From positions 248,001-312,000 of the forward strand of contig OX337235.1 in the NCBI GenBank assembly GCA_946965045.2: a DNA stretch of 64,000 bases. The letters are read 5' to 3'. The first letter of the stretch is position 1, and each line of letters starts with the position of its first letter. The position numbers were made by a program, and so were the translations under genes. Under the pieces are notes generated by a model, which made no database searches, had not been told where the DNA came from, and was given only the letters and a program-made list of their open reading frames with translations. The DNA comes from Epithemia pelagica. Lineage: Eukaryota; Bacillariophyta; Bacillariophyceae; Surirellales; Surirellaceae. This document shows, piece after piece, positions 31,166-42,326 of the stretch.

Positions 31166-32690
31166 TTAGTTGCTGGAGGGCACTGAATTCTTCTTGAGTG
31201 GGCAATGTGGGTGGTTTTTTCTTTCCTGCCCACCGCTTGAGGTTGGACTGTTCATTTAATGAAAAAAACTGGATGAGACTTGGCTTCAGTTTCAAGAGTC
31301 TCTCAATCGAATTCAAAGTAGACCACCAACGGGTCACGACGTCCTGGACGAGAGAGAATGCCTTGGTGTCATCATTCCTGCTCTTTGCAACATTTTTTGC
31401 AATTTCTTCTAGAGTCTCCTGTGCCTGAGACGACCGATTAAAATAGCCAATGAGACCGCGCATTTTTTTTAGAAGGGATACACCATTTTCATCGTCATCG
31501 TCATCGTCGTCAGAATTGTTCTGCATCATGTCGTCTACTGTCCCTAGAGCTTGCCCATTTATCTTGGCATCAAAGGCAATTTTGGCAACTAACTGGACGA
31601 CATGATCAAGGCAGTAGATGTGCTCCATTATGGTTTCATTCTTGTCATTTTCAAGAGACACGCCCATTGCGTTCATGTTGGCCGCAGTGTCCGTTACAAT
31701 AAACGTAGCTGACTTAACAATGCCCCATTTCTGCAGTTGGGATTTCAAGTCGGCCTCCATCCGATCTGCTGTAGTACTTCCACTATAATGATAAACACCG
31801 AGTACCAGATTTTTAAGCACAAAATCCTGTGAAATGTACTGAGCAGTAAGGGTTGCGTAGGTATGACCACGACGACTCGTCCAATGGTCGGTCGTAATAC
31901 TCAATACTTGCCCCTGCAACTCTTTCTTTAGTTTTTGTCGGCCAATCTCTGCCAGAGCGGCTGTCTGTTCTCCAATCCTTTTTCTGCCAAAGGAATAGCA
32001 GGCTCCTTTCATTCCACATTGTGCAACGACATTCAAAAGCTCCCGAAATGACTTGTGATCAAACCTTTGAAGTGGAGTGAATGTCTCAACTCTAAATCTA
32101 ACATGGGCATCGAGTGCTGCCATAGTAAGGTCATCCTTCTCTTTTGCTACATCTTGAGCTGACTTCCTTTTTGCAAAAGGAAGTATGGAATTCTGGTGTG
32201 GTGGCTTTTTCCTTGATCCTGCAGCATTTTGTTGTCATGAGGCATCTTGAATCAGAGCTTTCTGGCTTTTTGAAAGCTTGTCCGTATGTTGTTCTAAGGC
32301 AGCCCGATATAATCCAGAGTGGACGACTGACAGAAGGTGCTTCTCCAATGTGGAATAGTTCCTGCTTTTGATAGTCAATACCTTGCCACAAAGGTTGCAC
32401 ATCGCAACAGATGTTTGCTTCTCTTCTTTTCCCCCCGGACAATTTTGTACTCCACAATGATAAAAATTCCAATAGAAGGCTTTCTTCTCCGAAGAAGGAA
32501 CATATACTTTGTCTGTAGCATTTTTATACTTTTGGGTTACATCAATATCCTCTCCTCGGTATGATACAATGATGGGTGGCCTGTTGTATCCATCCGAGAG
32601 AACCTTCTTTTTCTGCGTGGCCTTCGAAGTGCCATCCATATCAAGCTCTTCCACCTTTGATGAGTCATCATCATCATTGTAATCAGACAT
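31161..32690 (-). pseudogene. hAT transposase, N-terminal half with BED finger
   Basis: From ATG 32690 (MSDYNDDDDSS). A BED-type zinc finger is visible (MCNLCGKVL with HLLSVVH). One in-frame TGA at 32235-32237 interrupts the frame, which continues at 32123 (MAALDAHVRF). Catalytic hAT motifs follow: SITTDHWTSRRGHTYATL, then FIVTDTAANMNAMG, then YCLDHVVQLVAK. At 31165 the frame meets the copia insertion. The gene is doubly disabled, by the TGA and by the insertion; with neither it would run on to 21904. If TGA were read through it might still encode a protein, but there is no evidence for that. Confidence 0.9.
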
Positions 32691-32912
32691 TGTGGAAGGC
32701 AGTGTGGAGCAAATGAATGACACAGGGTCAGCAATGACCAGTGCGGAGCAAATGAATGACATGCAACAGGCAGAACAGTCACAGAGAACGGCGACCACAA
32801 TGTAGCGCTGTTTTCTCGCAACAGAAAATCTCTGCTGGAGTTTCTCCAGCGCTGGAGCTCCAGCGCTGGAGCTGCGCGTCCGCTTACCGCTGGAGCCACC
32901 TCTAATGAGCCA

Positions 32913-35170
32913 ACACCCTAAAAGAAAACGCCAAAGTACATTCAGATACGCAGATTCCAATTCGCATCGCAGCTGCCCCTCGTCCGTCAGTCTGTACGTA
33001 TGAGGATAACAATGTAACAAGCCCAACGAGACTCAACGGACGTGGACCTGCTAATTCTTTGGTACTCGCAAACCGGCATCTCCTTATGGCTAACAGTCCC
33101 ACTTTGTTTGGAGTAAGCCCCATTTTTTCGCTCTGGACACAAAAATGAGAATCCAGGACCTTCATCGTTCTGTGGTGCATGATATGGGTGTCTGGTGACG
33201 ATTGTCGGTCCCTTACACTTCTTAATCATTGGCACACACCTCAAACTGGCATCCCAAACCCCAAACTGTTTTTTTTGTAGTTTTGTTAGCTACCATTGGA
33301 TTGGCTACTCCGAACCCTGTCGTGTGTAGAAGAGAACCGACGCACGACTTTGTCGAAAGCAGGCCAGCAAAATCACGATAGAGAGAGGGTAGCCCGCCAT
33401 GGCATCTCAAAGAGGTTGAGATCTCTCAAGACTGGCGCAAATGTCTGGCCCACGCCATCCATGACGAGAATCAAAGGGTCACTCATTCCTCTCTATGGCT
33501 AGCTCCGTTTAACTAGAGACGGTTCGGACATTTTTTCTATTTGTCGAGACCCAAGACCCAACACTTGAAGGAGTTACAAAAACTACCGAAACACACTCTA
33601 GATTCAATTCTTTCCTGTTGTGGGAAAAATAAAAAAATGGAGGCCTTCTCTTAAAGAACGGCAAGCACATGGCAGTTGTCCAAACTCCGGTATGGTTCTC
33701 GAATACAGAAATTTATCAAACATGCTCCTGCTCTGTTTTCTCTTTCACGAACTTCCAAGACGACGTGACATTCTGCTACACACACAGACCATTTGCCCAG
33801 CGTCTCGATTATGGTTCTGTTTCAATGATGGACTTCCACAACTGCCACATATATTGTTCTTGTCATGCCAAGTGTTGCGTCTACGTAACTGCTACCTAGG
33901 TAGACAACATGGACAAAAGCTTTGGTTCACTTGCCTGAGGGAGGTCTTGTCTTGAAGTCACTGGTCAGAGATAGTATGGTTCTGTTTCTTTGTTTGGTGG
34001 TTTTACCGATTGTATCATACCCAGCGCACTATCGCTATTGGAACGAATTTGCCAAAAACAACACTGCAGCCTCATGTGGATTACACTCTGTCCGAGTATT
34101 CTTGTCTTGAAGTCCCTGGTCAGGCAAGGTTCTTGTTGGCCTGGTCTCGCGGAACATGGTGGATTCACGGATTGAAACTATTATTTATGGAATCCAACCA
34201 ACCTCCGTGTCTACTAGCTATTATAGAGGTATCGGTTGGAACCAATGACCACAACACTACAGCAGTTTGATGTTCGGAGAACCCCTTGTCAGCCGAGTCA
34301 AGTCCCTGGTCGGAGTCATGGTCAGGGTAGAAAGTTATTGTGCCTGCCCGGTCTCGACACGGCGGATGGATGGACCGATTGCGAATCATTTTGTCCACCT
34401 ATAGGTAGGTTGTTGTTCTTCAAACCCTATTGTCTTGACGTGACCTCCCTGCCATCCTACGTACCTAGTCAGGGTGGTACGGGTAGATCTTTTGGAACGA
34501 ATTGCCAAACTACCACAGTTTCTTGTTGTCTGAACTCTGTTGTCCTGACCGTGTGGTCTTGTCGTCGTGAACTCCCTCGGTAAAGTCAGAGTTTTTGTTT
34601 GGACTGCTGGTGAGAGAGAGGATCTTGTGGCAAACACTAGTGTCTTGGTAATTGGCAGGACGCCTTGGCTTACTGTCTTTTGGTTCTTGTTGGATAGAGT
34701 CTTGTCTCGGTCAATCCCAATGACTTTTGTAGGTGTCTTGAAATCACTCGTCAGTTCATGAGCCGAAACGGTTTTCGCTTCGTTTGAGAGCATAGTCTGA
34801 ACCGTCCACGGATGCCTCTGAGCGCACATCCAAAAACGTCCATCACTGGCCGTGTGTGTATGATTCTCCCTCCAATCTCACACACACACACAGGATTCCT
34901 GCATTGCTGTCTCGCTTTCTGCCACATACAATACCTACTACGACTTTTCTAGGATAAAACTACTAGAGGAGAATACCTATTCGTTTCATAGGTTGGTGCG
35001 ATCCATTCTTTATAACGTCTGCCCCTCTTGAAGCGGAGTCCGTGGCATACTGCAACGCTGCTTGATCTGTGGCTCCTCTCTCGTGCCGTGTGTCGACCAG
35101 GATGCACCGGACACGACACACACACACGACACACCCATAACGAACCCTTGTGGTTGTTTCTCTGGCTCGT
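32913..35170. other. Intergenic with degenerate repeats
   Basis: No gene is credited. From about 33940 to 34760 a TCTTGAAGTC-CTGGTCAG-like motif recurs at about 33949, 34104, 34297, 34434, 34545 and 34736, with other shared pieces such as GGAACGAATT(T)GCCAAA. This looks like an eroded tandem repeat. The rest of the stretch shows nothing recognisable. Confidence 0.4.
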
Positions 35171-36221
35171 TTACCAATTCAGCAAGGCGGCACCGGCTTG
35201 CATGTAGGGATGAGCGAGGTAGGCTCCCACGGTGCCCGCCACCACGACCAAATACGGTCCTCGCACAAATTCCTTCCAATAGTCGTCCGGCAATTCTTGT
35301 CGTCCTTCCCAAATGGCTTGAAAGGGCACAATGCTGGTCCGGGCCTTGATATAGTCAAAGTCGTCGCCGTGTTTGGTGCGCAATCGCCGATCGCCATGAT
35401 ACGTGGCAAAGACGTGATGAGCAATCAAGACGGCCGAGGCGGCCACGGCCGTACTCGAACCCAAATACAAGGTATGAGCGCAACACCACAAGATTTGTCC
35501 GACGGCTTGAGGATGTCGCGTAATGCGGGTAATGCCCGTTTCGTACAAGTGCAATTGCGGACGTTGAATGGCGGCAATTTCCAACAAATTAAACGAGGAG
35601 GGATACAGGAATAAGAACGAGACAAAATTGACGAGCCACAATGCCGTGTGGAGGATCGTGGCCGTTGTGGGATCATTGGTGGGATTCAAGGTCCACAAGG
35701 GGGTGCCGTCATGGGCATGATTGACAAAAAAACTAATGCACGACAAGGCCAAGGGCAAACTCACCAAGGCAAACAAGACGCGCCAGGCCCGTGGTCCCAC
35801 AATCGGTTCGGCATAGGTTCGCAATCCGGCCAAGCCCGAATGACAGACGGCAAAAACAATGAGCATGCCAAAGACAGTCGCCGCTGGATCCGTCGATCCG
35901 ACCAACGTGTCTTGGACAAGGTGCAAAAAGGCATCGCCGCCATGCAATCCAAAGGGCAGAAACCAGACATAGGCGACCAAGGCCAAGACGGTACTGGTAG
36001 CAACGGTAAAGGAAATCCATTCTTGGAGCTTTTGATCGTTAAACGAAAAATAGGCGGCATCGTCACCCACCAATTCCGTCGTGGACTCGGTGCTGCTGCT
36101 ACTGCTGCTTTGTCCAAGTCTTGTAGTGGTGGTAGAACCACGAGGCTCAACATTGGAAACGAAAGGCATAATGCTTCTCGTCAAACGGAAGCCGCTGGTC
36201 CTGATTGGTAGTGGTGTCGTT

Positions 36222-36256
<35 letters not shown>

Positions 36257-36370
36257 TGGTTGGAGGAGTCCAAAGGCATGGGTCGAACCCGAATTCCCCA
36301 ACAAAACAAAAAGACCAAACCAAAGGATCCAAACGTGTCGTCTCGTAGTGCAATGCGTTGTGTTCGTCAT
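35171..36370 (-). CDS. 15-cis-zeta-carotene isomerase, plastid-targeted
   Basis: A 399-residue NnrU-family protein from ATG 36370. The frame is open upstream, but this Met starts a clear signal peptide. The first 32 residues end in THA|FGL, the HA|F pattern of diatom bipartite plastid targeting, followed by a Thr tract and a transit-like region. The core from about 115 shows Z-ISO family features: FAVCHSGLAGLRTYAEPIVG (His177), HAHDGTPLW, FLYPSSFNLLEIAA, RITRHPQAVGQILW (His286), AHHVFATYHGDRRL, FEGRQ-like IWEGRQELPDDY and KEFVRGPYLVV, with four or five membrane segments. In plants, Z-ISO isomerises the 15-cis double bond of zeta-carotene between PDS and ZDS using heme. His residues near 177 and 286 are candidates for the heme ligands (known of the family, not shown here). 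Confidence 0.95.
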
Positions 36371-37432
36371 GGTTCTTCCAGTCGCTCTCTCTCTCTTGCT
36401 CTCTGACAATGTATCAAGGGTATCTTCCTTCCAAAATTGTCGTGGTTGTTGTTGTTCCACAACACAGAGAGATTCGGCACTCTTCTTGATATAATATATG
36501 ATGGGAATGAGAGGCGGAGGCTGCTGTCGTCGTACGTACCTCTCTTCCGAACCCATCCCTCCGCCCTATAGTCGCCTTTATTCGAGTGGTAAGGGCGATC
36601 CCGACGCGTCTCCAATCCGCGACTCGCTCGCCTGCGCTTCTCCTCTCTCGCTGCGATCATTGCAAGATGCCATCTGGATGGCTTCATTCCATGTTCCGGC
36701 AAAAGTCTACCCTTGTGCTAAGTGTTAAGTCTCGAGCAATCTCCGTATCTCCGAAACAATTCTTTTCTTTGTTAAATCAAAGGACCTAAAGGTACTCCTT
36801 CACAACAACGAGTACAACAATATTGGCTCCAGCCCTGGGCTATACTGGATGCGTTTGCAGTGCCATGGTAGTTGGGCTATTGCTCCATTCTCGAGCATCT
36901 CGAAAGGTTCACTGGATGGGGGCTTACCAGAGGTCACTCCCTAAAGGTATAGGCCGTCTCGTTCACGAATTCCTAGCGTACCTGTATAAATTTCATTTCA
37001 AAGATTATGTGCAAAGGCCATTTTTCTCCGGATCGGTTGTCCAGAATCATTTCCTCGAAACGTTTGGAAGTTTGCCGACAGAATGGGCTATAGTCGAGTC
37101 AATCACGAACGTGAAAGGTCGAGACCTGCCCACTTCCAAAGTGACTCCCGATTAACGCCAATCGTAAAGAACGGGTTTTAAGCTTATCGGAGGAAGCGAT
37201 CGTGTGAGATTCGTTTGGTGGGAGTTTGTCCGAGTCATCGGCATCGGGGGGCTTGGGTGTGTGGCAACCCCTCATTCAATTGTGTGTTGCATCTTGCATC
37301 TCTTCTTGCTCTTCTTGTCGTGTGATCCTCTTCTTGCCCAAACGGACACACACATTTGGAAGCAAGCAAACCAACAGTCGATTTTCTTGCAGTGCGATTG
37401 GCAAGACACTGGATCGATAGATACATCCAATC
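36371..37432. other. Divergent promoter region: carotenoid gene and subtilisin A
   Basis: The upstream region shared by the minus-strand Z-ISO gene and the plus-strand subtilisin A gene. It holds two pieces also present near subtilisin B: about 36653-36775 resembles 45511-45622, and about 37170-37432 resembles the subtilisin B promoter. TATA or initiator motifs were not assigned. Confidence 0.6.
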
Positions 37433-38072
37433 ATGGTGGTGTCCAGTAGAGCGTTGGTAGGACAACGAGCCTTGTTGTTGTTGGCCATGATGACCATGAT
37501 GATACTGACAACAACTACAGTGGACGCGGTTGGAACGCAATTGGACGATCATCCGAAATATCGCAAAGGCATTGGTACCATTGTGGAAGATTCCTACATG
37601 GTCGTCTTGCGACCCGATCCATTTGTAAGTCGTAGTCGTTGTCGTTGTCCGGACACACTTGTGTTTCACCAAACGAACGAAACGAACACTACACCAAACG
37701 ATGCTAGTTCACGAGACACACTAGAATCCAACGAAATTGCCAAAATCGATCCTCACACGCGGTTGCTCTTGCTCTTTTCTGTTGCCCCAATCCATCTATA
37801 CTCGTTGATTTTATTATAGTTGGAAGGCTTAAGATCCTCCGGGAATCTCAGTGCCTTGACTCCTGTCGATACGGCACAAGAAGCGACATCTCTGGTTCCG
37901 GAAGACGATGGAAATGTCCTGGACGTGTACGATTGGGCCATGCGAGGTACGTTCGTTCGATTCTCGGCGCATCCGTTCGTGTAATGACGACTCGCTATCT
38001 CTACGTTGGTTACGTTGGTTGGTTGGTTTGTTCTGATTCCTTGTCTCTTTTTTTTCTCTCTCTCTCTCTCTC

Positions 38073-38121
<49 letters not shown>

Positions 38122-38144
38122 CTTTCTCTCTCTTTCTCTCTCTT

Positions 38145-38182
<38 letters not shown>

Positions 38183-39495
38183 GGCAAACGATATAGGATT
38201 TTCCTTTCGTATGCAAAGCAATCTGACGCAAAGTAGCAAGGATGGTGTCTTGGAACGCATTCTCAACAATGAAGATGTTCTGTATATGGAAGAAGTACAA
38301 ATCCTCTCCCAACAAGATTCCGATACGGATAATACATGTGCGGCGGCGGCGTCATGGGGATTGGATCGGATTGATCAATTGGACTTGCCCTTGAATGGAC
38401 ACTATCTGTACGATTATACCGGATTGGGCGTCGATGTCTACATTTTGGATACCGGCATTCGTGGCACGCACGAGCAATTTGACCAAGATCGCGGTCAATG
38501 TGGAGTAAGCTTTGTCTGGGGCGAAGACGATCCCTGCAACGATCCCAATGGTCATGGCACGCATGTGGCCGGTACCGTTGCCGGCAAGGACTTTGGGGTC
38601 GCCAAGGACGCTCATGTCATTGCCGTCAAAGTCTTGGGTACGGATGGAAACGGTCGAATGGACGACATTGTCGATGCCGTTGATTGGGTAGCCCGTCAAG
38701 CCTACGCCAATCGCGACACGAGACGGTCCGTGATGAATCTCAGTTTGAGCGGCTTGGGATATTCGCGAGCCTTGGACGAGGCCATTTTTTTTGCCAAGAC
38801 GGATTCAAATGTCGTGAGTGTCGTGGCGGCGGGCAATTCGAATCAAAATGCCTGCAGTTTTTTTCCCGCCGGTTCCGATAATGCCATTACCGTCGGATCG
38901 ACCGATCCCAACGATTCCCGATCCGGTTTTTCCAATTTTGGAATGTGTGTCGACCTCTTTGCACCCGGACGGTACGAACTGGCCACAGATTATGCATGTT
39001 GTCTGTGTGTTTCATCCAGATGTCTCACGGAACGTATTCTTTTGGATTGTCATATTTCCTTTCTTCTCCCCCTCTCTCTCTCCCTCTTGTGTTTGTGTGT
39101 CTTCTGTGTGTGTGGTGGACAGGGGCATTACTTCGGCCGGGTCCAGTTCCGACACGGCCACCAGGGTTATGTCGGGAACGTCCATGGCGTCCCCCCACAT
39201 TGCCGGTTTGGCCGCCTTGTATTGGCAGGAAAACCCTTTCTTGACAGCGGTGGAATTGGAAGTTCGTCTCTTGACGACTGCGGCACAAGGAGTTGTGACA
39301 GATGCTCAGTCACGCTTCAACAATTTGGGCAGTTCGGCCGCTTCCTTGACCACACCTGAAGAGTGTTCCCCCTCCAGTGATGCTAGGCCGCCGCCCGGAA
39401 TACAACATGGCGGTGTTGCGTTGCATCTCGCCCTGGCCTCGGCCGTGTGTGCCATTCTACTACTGGGCATGGAAACAACACTGTTGTTGGTATAA
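37433..39495 (+). CDS. Subtilisin-like serine protease A (S8), four exons
   Basis: Exons 37433-37624, 37820-37946, 38197-38971 and 39123-39495 join to 488 residues. All introns are GT-AG and the phase is kept. A signal peptide (ALLLLAMMTMMILTTTTVDA) is followed by an I9-type inhibitor propeptide (IVEDSYMVVLRPDPF), then the proteinase-K-like S8 domain: Asp191 in YILDTGI, His226 in NGHGTHVAG and Ser385 in SGTSMASPH. The C-terminus is hydrophobic (SAVCAILLLGMETTLLLV), perhaps a membrane or GPI anchor. Intron 2 contains a large CT/TTTCTC microsatellite. A near-identical paralogue lies at 45822. Predicted to be secreted. Confidence 0.95.
38041..38181. repeat. Polypyrimidine microsatellite in intron 2 of subtilisin A
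   Basis: About 140 bp of CT and TTTCTC repeats next to the branch/acceptor region. The paralogous intron at 46372-46506 has only about 20 bp of it. The expansion accounts for most of the 115-bp difference in intron length. Confidence 0.9.
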
Positions 39496-40560
39496 CAAGG
39501 CTTTCGGATGTAAAAGCATAGTTAATTTAAAACGTCCAGGGTTCGTTTTGTTCCCTCGTTTGAAGCCGTCACTTTGGTCCATTCCTGGAGGCAACCATTC
39601 ATTCCACTAGTCTAGCTACAAGGACCACGGATCAGTCCCCAATTATACAAGGCCACATCCATTGCATCCGCCTTGTTTGGAATCGATCCACTTTGTTTGG
39701 TATCCTACTAGAGTATATTATTGGGCATCGAACTGGTGGTGAAGAAGTCGTCTTGATAGTTTCATGCAGAGTCACTTATTCGGCCAAGCGTTTTTGCTTC
39801 GCTCCTGTTCGGCCAGTCATTCTATTCGTAGTTCCAAAGAGAGACAAGCCATATAACGATCCATGAACTAGGAGGTAGGCACCTCTCTACTAGGTTGTTG
39901 TTGCTGTGGTGCCTAATATTCATGATGATGAAACGAAGGCATACACATCATCATGCATAGTAGCGGTAGCTTTGATTGAGTCTCGTGTCTCGACCATGTC
40001 CTCGAAGCACGCCTGTTTCTGTCGCATTCCCTGGAATGACCCAATGATTTAACAAGTTTGGCTATGCAGTCCCGACTCGTCGAGAATTTTAGATTCGCCA
40101 TTAGAGGTCCGCAGAAACAAGGACATCAGACAGACTAAACCTTAACTCTACTGTGTGAAGTCTACCGCCCGTCTCACCTGCCACGCGTCTAAGTAATCCT
40201 TCCATTGGAAGGGCCGGCGTCGAAATGACAGTTGGTGGTTGGCGTCACGATTCAAATTTGAAATTTGGGATGCTCTCATCTCTCATAATTTATCTCGTCA
40301 CAAAAAATCTTGACATCGAACATTGAAACATGAAGCGAACGAATCGTCGCGACCTGACACCTGACACCTGAAGCAGTACGGACTCGAAAAATTCCCCCAC
40401 AGTTAGCCGTGCTTTTCATACTTGTACTCTATTGTCTATAGTTATCTGAGCCGGTGGTTAAGGAAACCACGGTCATGATACACAACATGGCAAACTCAAG
40501 CCGGTGTGCACCTCCAACTAAAGGTGCCTTAGCACTCGACCACCACGGAGTCCTCAGAAT
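39496..40560. other. 3' flank of subtilisin A, partly duplicated
   Basis: 39496-40090 resembles 47777-48400, the 3' flank of subtilisin B, and marks the right end of the segmental duplication. 40100-40560 is unique. It contains a weakly tRNA-like stretch at 40449-40558 that does not fold properly and is not called. Confidence 0.6.
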
Positions 40561-41640
40561 CAAGTGTACTGTGACGGAATGAACGGGCAGCGATGGGCTG
40601 GCCATTTTGGTGGACCGAAGGCAAGGTTTTTAAGTCTTCCAAATCCTGGTGGGAAGGAAGCAACAAGATTACCAAGATTGGAGTCGGAGAATGATGTAAT
40701 GAACAAAGATTGCATTGAGGGACGACAATGGAAGCTCCTAAATGGATGGATGAGTCGTGGGAGAGCAGCGGCAAGGAAACACGGCAATCAACTGGAGGAT
40801 TCTCGTCTGAACAAAACAGTCGGCCGCAACAACGACAACACCAACAACAGACTGTCTCTCAATGTTACGAGACCACAAGAACCCAGCAACAACCGGCCAC
40901 CTTGTGGAAGTGAAGGGTCGAGTCCATCATCACGGCTGCAACAACCGCAACAACCTCAACCACAACAAAGACAGCGACTGATTTGTGGCACCACACGACG
41001 AGTTGGACGCGAAGTGAACCATTGTTTCCCAACGACGTGAAGCCCACGACCACAAAACCAACATCCACCACGACCATTCCATTGGATGGTACAAGACAAT
41101 GGCACCAATGCACCATTCAACTACTCTAGACCTCCAACAAAACCTAAATGCAACAATCCACTCCTCGTTTTGGCCACAACGACAACAACATCCAATGCAA
41201 CAATCAAAAGCGGGAGGATCTTGACGACAAAACCAACAGCCACAACGAGCGAGCCATCGGATGGTAATGATGATACGACACCCACAAACATGACAACAGA
41301 TACCACCAACCACACAACCAACTGGTTTTGGCCTCGCGTAGCATGCATGCCCCCATCGCAACAATCAACTCATCGTTTTGGCCGAACCAAACAATCCGGG
41401 GCCACGACAATGACAATGGCACCAAAAGCAACAATCAACTGCTCTCCATCTCTGGTTCTTTCAGTTCCACAGTTCTACAACAAACACAACGATCAACGCC
41501 TTGTTTCGGCAGAACGAGACAATCCTGTGCCGCGACAACGACAACAAATGCAACAACCAACTCCAAGTGAAACCATCACCTATACCCATGACAACAAGCA
41601 GTGGTGGTGGTGACTACATAATATAGGCTTATAATTAATA
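40561..41640. other. Low-complexity CAA/ACC-rich region with degenerate repeats
   Basis: Frames open on both strands here are long only because the sequence is compositionally biased. Phrases such as CAACAATC-A-CTCCTCGTTTTGGCC and GACAACAAC recur at about 41150, 41360 and 41480. No real gene is called. Confidence 0.5.
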
Positions 41641-42326
41641 AGTGGGTTGTATATTTTGCACTTGTATGATTGTTGTTTACTACTCGCACAGGAAGGGTAA
41701 GCGCCTCGTCATGGTGAAAAGGTTCATCGGTACGAGTTACGCGTGAACGTCTTGTGGATGATGAGGGGCAATTCATTTTACTTTGAGAAAATGAATGGAG
41801 TCATGAATCTCGTAGGGCCGGAAGTCTCACGAACGTGAAACACGGGATATCGTGGGGGAATTTTTCGGCCCCCGGAGTCCGTATTCTTTCGAGTTTCTTT
41901 CTAGCATGCCGCTTGTTAGGACTAGCTTGTTTCTTTCCCATGTAGGATAATAGTGGACCTTTTAATCTTCCAGAGCATTTCTTGCTTCGTTGCAGCTTAT
42001 GTCCCCATTCAACAACCATGACCCTCAGCAACACCCTCGAAAATACACCCAAACCACGGCTCTGAGCAAATCCTGTCGACTCTGTTATCCATAGAGACTT
42101 GGACTAGACTGATCTTGATAATATTGAATAGTTGGAGTAATGGAAAGATGACGGATGGCTTATTTGTACGGTGTTTGTGTATCCGACACAACCAAATAGG
42201 CATTCAGTCGTCGACAGGAACAATGAATGAGACTAACAAAATGAAGAGAGTGCTACAGAAGAGAAGAAAGTGGCCAACAAGCAATCAACCATCTCTAAAA
42301 ATGTAGCAAAAAAGAGTTGTGACGGA
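41641..42326. other. Intergenic, beyond the piggyBac pseudogene
   Basis: No gene is recognised. The 3' end and right-hand terminal repeat of the piggyBac element should lie here, but no TTAA-flanked inverted repeat could be identified. Confidence 0.3.

Larger units (their letters stand above)
21747..32904 (-). mobile_element. hAT DNA transposon, interrupted by a copia element
   Basis: Perfect 16-bp terminal inverted repeats (TAGAGGTGGCTCCAGC at 21747-21762 and its inverse at 32889-32904) lie between perfect 8-bp target duplications, ATGAGCCA at 21739-21746 and 32905-32912. Eight-bp duplications are the hAT signature. Subterminal repeats of CTGGAGCTAGGT and GCTGGAG lie inside both ends and could bind transposase. 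Without the inserted copia element and its 5-bp duplication, the hAT would be about 2.8 kb, a normal size. It encodes a BED-finger transposase on the minus strand. Confidence 0.95.

Noticed and set aside
34386-34829. 147-codon minus-strand frame
   Set aside because: It lies in the degenerate repeat region and follows no known family.
37753-38315. Arg/Glu-rich minus-strand frames
   Set aside because: They translate the CT microsatellite of the subtilisin intron and are not genes.
40449-40558. Possible tRNA-like segment with D-arm-like GTGGTCGAGTGCTAAGG on the minus strand
   Set aside because: The anticodon arm would need an 8-base loop, there is no TTCRA T-loop, and the ends do not pair as an acceptor stem.
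41086-41613. 175-codon Thr/Asn/Pro-rich plus-strand frame
   Set aside because: Low-complexity repeat DNA open in several frames on both strands.
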